A stretch of DNA of 64,000 nucleotides from Siphonodentalium dalli (taxonomy: Eukaryota > Mollusca > Scaphopoda > Gadilida > Siphonodentaliidae): the NCBI GenBank assembly GCA_032622095.1, contig CP136063.1, forward strand, positions 65,797,897 to 65,861,896, read 5' to 3'. The position numbers were made by a program, and so were the translations under genes. Below, one piece after another: positions 56,728 to 64,000 of this stretch; position 1 is the stretch's first letter; every line of letters begins with the position of its first letter. The notes beneath the pieces are model-generated. The model was given only the letters and a program-made list of their open reading frames with translations, was not told where the DNA came from and did not search any database.

Positions 56728-57716
56728 AGTGTAAAGTGCAAACTAATAATAATCATTAGACATTAATAACTAATCAGCGATCAACGATCATACATAAAAA
56801 CAACCAATCAATCACTCTTTGTTTAAGTTTAAATATATGGTCGATTCTCAAGTATAACCCAAATTAAGGAATAGAACTGTAGGTGTATATTAATATTAAT
56901 TATAAGAATGTGATTCTTTTGGTGTAAAAAGCTCTTAAGCTTAAAGCTGTTCTCTAGTTGCACTTAAGTATACTTTATATCAATCCATTTATTTAAAGGA
57001 CTCGTGCAGTTTTAAATTAAGAAATCTATTCAAAGCTAGCATATGCTGGAAAACTTTGAATTGTTAAGCTTATCTCCGTTGATTGACTAAACAGTGGTGG
57101 AATATAGCAGTTGACAGTAATTCCAACTTTGATTGATTGGTTAGATGAATTCAGTAGCACATATATACATTGATTTGTGATTATAATAACATTGAATAAG
57201 AACAATCGGTTGGTGTTACACTAAGAGATTTATCTACATAGTTATATATATGTATGCAGTCTTTGCTTATGGGAGTTAGTTGCAGTTTCCAATCATACAG
57301 CGACCCTATTCATGCTATCGCATTTCACTGTGGATTTACAAGATGTATCTATATCTACCTGAAGCACTATGCCCGTTAAATCCCAATCTTTAAACGGCTT
57401 CACTTTTAGATAATGTAAACCCCATTCATCAAAGTTGGTACAACTAATATTCTAAGTCAGGCTAAGTGTAACATGGAGGCATGTACACCTGTCATTATAA
57501 AGTTTCCACATGTGAAAGAGTGTATTTCGTAGCCGGAAACACCCTTTATACTTCAATCGCGATAATAGTAATCCTTAACAAAAGTGGAACAGGAACTAGA
57601 TCACCGTTAATTGTTTGCAACCAACTCTCACCATTTCGTACCCAGAAATAACAAATTTCGTAACAGGAAGTGTCAGTTTCGTACCAAGAAATTGTGGTTT
57701 CGTACCCGGAAACTAG

Positions 57717-58798
57717 AGAAAAGTATAGAATTTGAGACAATGTTTGGGCTTCACACACATGGTTACTTATTTTTGATGGATTAAGAAAGGAAGTTTCCTT
57801 GGAAATAGACTTAAATAAAACGATTACAGACAATACAATGTTGCCGACATGCTGCAACATAGGCATTATATAGATGATATGCTATTGGAAATGAAAAATA
57901 TAAATACCCCCCCCCCCCCCACCGATTTAAAAAACAAATTGCCTGTGAAACAAAACATTCATTTTTTAGTCACCATGATATTTGATAGATTTCCTATAGC
58001 TATTGACAGCTTGCCGATAGCTATAGGTGTTTTCCTTTATACCTCTAACTCGTCATTGATGAGTTCCGTCTGCATAAACAACAGAAAAGTGTCCCTACCT
58101 GGATTGTATGATAGGTCCAGGAGGTAGTGCACTGCTATAACACCCACAAGAGCCAAGCTCCATTGACTTTCTCTATCCATCAGTTTCAGCATTATTCCTC
58201 CAACACATATCATCACTTGGCTGTTATACAGACTGAGCAAACCAAAACATGTCCCTTTGAGTTTGTTTTGATATTTTCAATATTATCTCCTTCCTGCAAA
58301 GAAAGTATGAATAATATTTTTTATTTTTTATTGAGTCTCACTTCAGTCGAAAAAATTTCCCCAACCATACACTGTTGGAGCCACAGTAGAAGTGAAAACA
58401 TTTATTTCATAATTTGGGCAAAATAATTTTTTTTAAATAATTGTTTAGGAAACAGTGATACTGCTACTATTTTTTATTATTAATGTAATTTCCATTAGTC
58501 AGGGTTTCGGCTAGGCCAGTCAGGGATCTATGAGATGGACCTGGTGCCAAAAGAAAATAGAGAACAAGAGATTTTTTGTACATGTCCGGGTTGTGTATTT
58601 GATTTCAGATCACCGCTCACCAATGCCACATGCCGCAACAGATCATAGGAGAGCGGCCGCCTGTCTTTTACCATTGACTATTTAAATTTTGTCGAAAAAA
58701 AAATTAAAGTGGGTTTAGTAGGTCCGAAATAACCCTGTCGACGATCCGAAGAACGTACAAACTCCAAGGCTATCTTCTTGTTTAACATCGTGTCCCAC
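57717..58798. other. No gene recognised; poly-C tract at 57908-57920
   Basis: This is unique sequence after unit 3. A minus-strand frame at 58240-58037 reads VIAVHYLLDLSYNPGRDTF and looks protein-like, but I cannot assign it. CAGGGTTTCGGCTAGG near 58501 could be the left end of the hAT element that follows, though no matching right end was found. Confidence 0.4.
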
Positions 58799-61700
58799 TA
58801 ACCCTTATGAATGTTCACTAACATGGCGCTGTTGAGTCGTTTTTGTCCCATTGTTCTCAGATACGATTTTAATTGAAGGAGAACAGAATATGTTCCCTCA
58901 GCAGTTGTTGTAGTCACTGGCATGGTAAGGAATATTCGAATCAATTTGTCAACTTCCGTGAATAGACGCTGATGATACTTGTGTGTGCGTTTATTTGTGA
59001 TGATTTTATGATGTCCGGTAACATATTCAATTGGTTTTGTAGACGTTCCATGTCAATGTCATCAGCGTATAATTCGGACACAGTTGCTGGCTGGCAGAAT
59101 TACATCCCTGCCATTTGCGGCATCTAAGAGCATTTGTTTGATTTCACGCAATACTAAGAATCATTTCTATGAGAAGTGGTTTTTTAATTTCTCCTTTAAC
59201 CAGATCAAGAGTTCATAGTACTGTTGTCGGTGGAAATATTCAGGTGTGTCAAATTCATGATGATTCTCAGCACTGTCGTCCAACCTTTTCGGGACCTTGC
59301 GTCTTCTTTTCAGGACGGGCGGTTCTGTTTTGTCTTTCGAAGAGTTGACAACTTTGTTGTAAAATGCTGCAAATTCCTTGTCTATTCGAATTCGATCATA
59401 ATATTTTACCGTTAGTATCGCTGTTTCACCGACTTCCTGCAAGTTCAGGCCACTGCTCTGGAGGATCTTTGAAAGTTGTTCATCTGCAGCAAAAATCAAA
59501 TGGGCAAATTTCAGGCCAAAGTAAGAATTGAGTTTACCAAGGTGTGTGAGCAGACCCCCAGTTTTTATACCAGCTTCTCCTCCTTGGCTATTTATTATAT
59601 CCAAAGTTTCTTTGAGCTCCTTATAATTGTCGAGAACTGCTTGGATTGAATCAGTGCGACCAGTCCAACATGTTGGACAAAGGGGCGTGATGTTAAGAGA
59701 TACCTCAGGTCGCCCAGATTGTTCCTATTTCAAAGCAGCAAAGAGAGCAGCTCGCTTCGGCGATGCTCGTATCAATTAAACACTCTCTCACAAGATCCAA
59801 AGCATCATGCATTGGAATTAGGTTCTGACACGCATTCTGCAAACAGGTTCAGACAATGAGCAAGACAGTGAACAGGTAAGGCTCGTTTTTCCAGATCTTG
59901 AATTTGTGTAGCCACACCAGTTAACCTTCCGCTCATTGCAGAAGCTCCATCATAGCCTTGTCCCCCGACAGTTTTCAATGGGAAGTATACATCTCGTCAT
60001 GACATCCCGTATATGATGCGTGATATTGTCAGCTGTTGTTGACGAGATTTTGACCAGTCCCAACGGATCCTCATTTATTGAATAGTCCTTGTCCACCACT
60101 ACCATTTGCTCCTTATTAGCTCAACTTTACTTTGTAAAGTTTGAGCTATTGCCATGGCTTTGTCGTCCGTCGTCCGTGTGTACGTGTGTGCGTGTGTACG
60201 TAAGGCGTCAACAATGCAGTCTACAGGTCGTACCTTTGGTCGGATCATTATGAAATTTGTCATAGCTGTTGCCATCAACATTTAGACCAGAATGATTAAT
60301 TTTGGGGTCATTCGGTAAAAAAACATGGCCGCCAGTGGCCATCTTGCATTTCAAAATTCAATCCATTAGCACGGGCTACAGGGCGTACTGTTTGTCTGAT
60401 CGTCATGAAATTTGTCATGGATGTTAATATTGACATGTAGATGGGAACGAGTAATTTTGGGGTCATTTGGCCCAAAAACATGGCCGCCAGCAGCCATCTT
60501 GGATTTTACTCTTTGTGTGACTAAATTCTTTAGCACGGGCTACAGGTCGTACTTTTAGTCTGATCATCATAAAATTTGTCAAGAATGTTAATAATGACAT
60601 GTAGATGGGAACGAGTCATTTTGGGGTCAATCGGCCAAAAAACATGGCCGCCAGCAGGCATCTTTGATTTCACTCTTTGTATGACTAAATCTTTTAGCAC
60701 GGGCTACAGGTCGTACCTTTAGTCCGATCATCATAAAATTTGTCATGGCTGTTGAAATTGGAATGTAGATGGGAACGAGTCATTTTGGGGTCATTCGGAC
60801 AAAAAACATGGCCGCCAGCGGCCATATTGGATTTCAAAATTCAATCCATTAGCACGGGCCACAGGTCGTACTGTTCGTCTGATCATCATGAAATTTGTCA
60901 TGGATGTTAATATTGACATGTAGATGGGAACGAGTAATTTTGGGGTCATTCGGCCAAAAAACATGGCGGCCAGCAGCCTTCTTGGATTTTACTCTTTGTA
61001 TGACTAAATTCTTTAGCACGGGCTACAGGTCGTACCTTTAGTCTGATCATCATCAAATTTGTCATGGATGTTAATATTGACATGTAGATGGGAACGAGTA
61101 ATTTTGGGGTCATTCGGCCAAAAAACATGGCCGCCAGCAGCCATCTTGGATTTTACTCTTTGTATGACTAAATCCTTTAGCACGGGCTACAGGTCCTACT
61201 TTTAGTCTGATCATCATAAAATTTGTCAAGAATGTTAATAATGACATGTAGATGGGAACGAGTCATTTTGGGGTCAATCGGCCAAAAAACATGGCCGCCA
61301 GCAGCCATCTTGGATTTTACTCTTTGTATGACTAAATCCTTTAGCACGGGCTACAGGCCGTACCTTTAGTCTGATCATCATAAAATTTGTCATGGCTGTT
61401 GAAATTGGAATGTAGATGGGAACGAGTAATTTTGGGGTCATTCGGCCAATAAACATGGCCGCCAGTGGCCATCTTGGATTTCAAAATTTAATCCATTAGC
61501 ACGGGCCACAGGTCGTACTGTTCGTCTGATCATCATAAAATTTGTCATGGATGTTAACAATGACATGTAGATGGGAACGAGTAATTTTGGGGTCATTCGG
61601 CCAAAAAACATGGTCGCCAGCAGCCATCTTGGATTTTACTCTTTGTATGACTAAATCCTTTAGCACGGGCTACAGGTTGTACCTTTAGTCTGATCATCAT

Positions 61701-63270
61701 AAAATTTGTCATGGCTGTTGAAATTGGAATGTAAATGGGAACGAGTAATTTTGGGGTCATTCGGCAGAAAAACATGGCCGCCAGCAGCCATCTTTGATTT
61801 TACTCTTTGTATGACTAAATCCGTTAGCACGGGCTACAGGTCGTACATTTAGTCTGATCATCATAAAATTTGTCATGGCTGTTGAAATTGGAATGTAAAT
61901 GGGAACGAGTCATTTTGGGGTCATTCGGACAAAAAACATGGCCGCCAGTGGCCATCTTGGATTTCAAAATTTAATCCATTAGCATGGGCCACAGGTCGTA
62001 CTGTTTGTCTGATCATCATGAAATTTGTCATGGTTGTTAATATTGGATTTTACTCTTTGTATGACTAAATTATTTAGCATGGGCTACAGGTCGTACCTTT
62101 AGTCTGATCGTCATAAAATTTGTCATAGATGTTAATAATGACATGTAGATGGGAACGAGTCATTTTGGTGTCATTCGGCCAAAAAACATGGCCGCCAGCA
62201 GCCATCTTGGATTTTACTCTTTGTATGACTAAATTCTTTAGCTTAGGCTACAGGTCGTACCTTTAGTCTGATCGTCATAAAATTTGTCATGGATGTTAAC
62301 GATGACATGTAGATGGGATACAATCATTTTGGGGTCATTCGGCCGAAAACATGGCCGCCAGCAGCCATCTTGGATTTTACTTTTCTCTTCATGTCTATAA
62401 ACAAGTATTAGACATTCAACTTTCCACATTCCTAATCGCTCCATTGACTGTAATACATTAAATTATTCCCTTTCCAAGTTGAGCTACAGTGTCATTGACA
62501 CTTTCATTGCTCATATCCCGTGTCTCATCAGCCATGATTCTAAAGTAAACGGCATTTCTGATGTTGGATAACAGCCGTCTGAGAATGTTGTGTCCAATGA
62601 TAGTGATGAGCTTGTTTGTTAACTGCGGGGAGGCATACTTTTTTATTTCATCCATGCTAACATTCCTGGATTATCGTTGCATCGTAATTTTGTCAATTGG
62701 TGGAAGTTTCCATTCTCCTCATCGTGCCCCTGAATGGCTAATCCTTGTCGCAAGAGGGAGCGGAAGTGATGATATCTCAGCCAACCGCATAGCTCATCGC
62801 ATCTTTTGATTTTCTGCCAGTTGTATATCCAACTGTGTAGCCACTGATTGCCTCCCAATGTTACTGTATTTCAGACCACACTCACGGTGACCCTGACTAG
62901 CTTCGTTTTCAGCAAACTTTTCTTTTGCTTTTTTCCAATTCTGGAAACCATCCTGTGTAAAAGCGTTTTCCTGTTCTGTAGTGAGTGTGCGCATACCTTT
63001 CTTTGTAATATAGGAACACAAGAAGCAGAAAGATTTCCGAGATGCACAGAGCTCGAGCCACTAATGATAATGATACCATTTTTCAAGAAAGGTTGTGGCT
63101 CTTCTTTGCTTTCCTGTTCTGGTGTTACGTGTTGTTGAGATGAGGGTCTCTTTGTCTTTTGGTTGAAATGGTTCTGTCTCTCCCCGTGGCATTGTAGACA
63201 CAAACAATTGACTTCCACCTGTAAGAATGATTTGATATCTAAATTAGCTACTCTCAGCCACTCTAACAAA
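58799..63270 (-). pseudogene. hAT transposase (TTF zinc finger, DUF4371, dimerisation domain), split and frameshifted
   Basis: From the 5' end (about 63270): a TTF-type zinc-finger region with QNWKKAKEKFAENEASQGHR (about 62960-62870), then DUF4371 with NAVYFRIMADETRDMSN (about 62560-62510). It is interrupted by the HINE at 60117-62507. It resumes at 60116 as KEQMVVVDKDYS, then GQGYDGASAMSGRLTGVATQ and VHCLAHCLNLFA. A frame 59604-59167 contains LGKLNSYFGLKFAHLIFAAD. The C-terminal dimerisation region has TTAEGTYSVLLQLKSYLRTM and NSAMLVNIHKG, ending near 58799. Several frameshifts. The family moves hAT elements by cut and paste. Confidence 0.85.
60117..62507 (+). mobile_element. HINE (Helentron-like), 2391 bp, 13 core repeats
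   Basis: Second copy of the element at 36042-40299, with the same 5' hairpin, GTGTGCG microsatellite, ~161-bp core units with ACATGGCCGCCAGCAGCCAT, the same unique tail, AAGTTGAGCTA, AGTGTCATTGACACT hairpin and TTTCAT end. Removing it rejoins the hAT coding sequence exactly between two T's (CCTTAT|TGCTC on the plus strand) with no target duplication. Twelve fewer core units than the other copy. Confidence 0.9.
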
Positions 63271-64000
63271 TACTAAATTGCACACCCTGGCTTATTATGA
63301 ATTCAGATAACATTTGTAATCCAAAATTATATATTCCCATGAGTACTAGGACTTAAAATTTAGATTGTTTGAACATTTGAAATGAATCAGTAAATTCAAA
63401 AGATTCTCTCAACTCATGTCAGGTGGATAAATAAACAGATAAATTGTGCGATGGATACCTCGAAAGTTTTATAAATTAACTCATTGTCATCTCTCGCATC
63501 GCATAACAATTTATTATCAATCAAAGTCACTTAAACGGACACATAATGTTCAGAGCATGTCAAACTTGAGACATAATCGGGCAGAACAATGGGCCTATCC
63601 AAGTATTCAGAAAACATACTCTTTGGCACACAATATTCGGCAGTAGTTTATAGTCAAGCTTTCACGAAGGTCCCTGCTGGATGTTCAAAGTGCTGTGACA
63701 ATGGGCCAGCGATATTCTATGCTACTAAACAATAAAGAACGTTTACAGACCTTTCTTCCGATTAAAATTAGCCCTTATGGATTTTAGTTATAAATTCAAA
63801 ACCAATGTGTCTATAAAAAATATTATTAAATCTGCCCGTCGGGAATCTATAAAAATATTATTAAATCTGCCCGTCGGGAATCTATAAAAATATTTTTAAA
63901 TCTTTAGTCCATGAAATACTTGAGCATCATTAAAAACAGATTTTATCACACCCTGAATATTTATTTCACCTCATCTTGTGCCTATACAGCCGAATTATAA
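63271..64000. other. No gene; 35-bp tandem repeat near 63805-63905
   Basis: AT-rich sequence. TCTATAAAAATATTATTAAA followed by TCTGCCCGTCGGGAA is repeated 2.5 times. Nothing coding seen. Confidence 0.55.

Larger units (their letters stand above)
50029..57716 (-). repeat. Tandem segmental duplication, unit 3 (truncated)
   Basis: The unit runs in the same order through the Env-like gene, then the internal duplication (start 53714, repeat from 56146, period 2432). The second sub-copy is shortened by a jump at 57420. Homology stops inside the short minisatellite at about 57716, in unrelated sequence. Confidence 0.9.

Noticed and set aside
26719-57716. Units 1-3 as false duplications from unmerged haplotypes
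   Set aside because: This cannot be excluded without reads. However, unit-specific insertions, a nested sub-duplication and clean head-to-tail joins make a real tandem array more likely.
58500-63300. Complete hAT element with CAGGGT ends
   Set aside because: CAGGGTTTCGG near 58501 and the reverse complement of ACACCCTG near 63282 share only six bases, and the flanking 8-mers do not match.

Overview
This is animal nuclear DNA that consists almost entirely of repeats and transposon remains. I see no intact single-copy host gene. Intron signals (GTAAGT donors, polypyrimidine-CAG acceptors), an APE-RT-RNase H LINE with an (AATC)n tail, a tRNA-type SINE, and hAT, piggyBac, Gypsy and Helitron-type elements with minisatellite cores fit a marine invertebrate. 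A mollusc, probably a bivalve, is the best guess, because 'pearl'-like elements with ~160-bp tandem cores and SRCR expansions are common there. That assignment is inference. One 100-N assembly gap lies at 3418-3517.

Layout. 0.4-1.3 kb: element with a ~165-bp tandem core. 1.55-2.9 kb: non-autonomous hAT element with a perfect 14-bp TIR and 8-bp TSD. 3.2-3.4 kb: edge of a Myb/SANT-like exon at the gap. 4.8-12.5 kb: higher-order satellite whose ~385-bp unit is, on the minus strand, a decayed SRCR (scavenger receptor cysteine-rich) domain. 12.5-17 kb: 'ggccttgtcgtcccatct' repeats, including 15 copies of a 52-bp unit, interrupted by a SINE that itself carries a compact Gypsy-type LTR element with LTRs, PBS, PPT and a 5-bp TSD. 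17.7-22.1 kb: nearly complete LINE. 22.1-26.5 kb: piggyBac ends, a piggyBac transposase pseudogene, and a 161-bp tandem array holding a copied 637-bp patch of the piggyBac flank.

26.7-57.7 kb is a tandem segmental duplication of three units (8.9 kb, 14.5 kb and a truncated 7.7 kb). On the minus strand each carries a broken fusion-glycoprotein gene of the baculovirus-F/errantivirus-Env type and a downstream SGNH-hydrolase-like gene. Both are preceded by near-identical ~65-bp leader exons ending in a splice donor. Units 2 and 3 also contain an internal ~2.44-kb duplication. Unit-specific insertions and deletions give the order of events. Unit 2's SGNH gene is split by a 4.26-kb Helentron-like (HINE) element with 25 core repeats.

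58.8-63.3 kb: hAT transposase pseudogene (TTF zinc finger, DUF4371, dimerisation region) split by a second copy of the same HINE with 13 core repeats. In both cases the empty site can be deduced, and insertion is between two T's. Genes here do not work together as a pathway. The exception worth testing is the Env-like plus SGNH pair, which share a duplicated promoter/leader.
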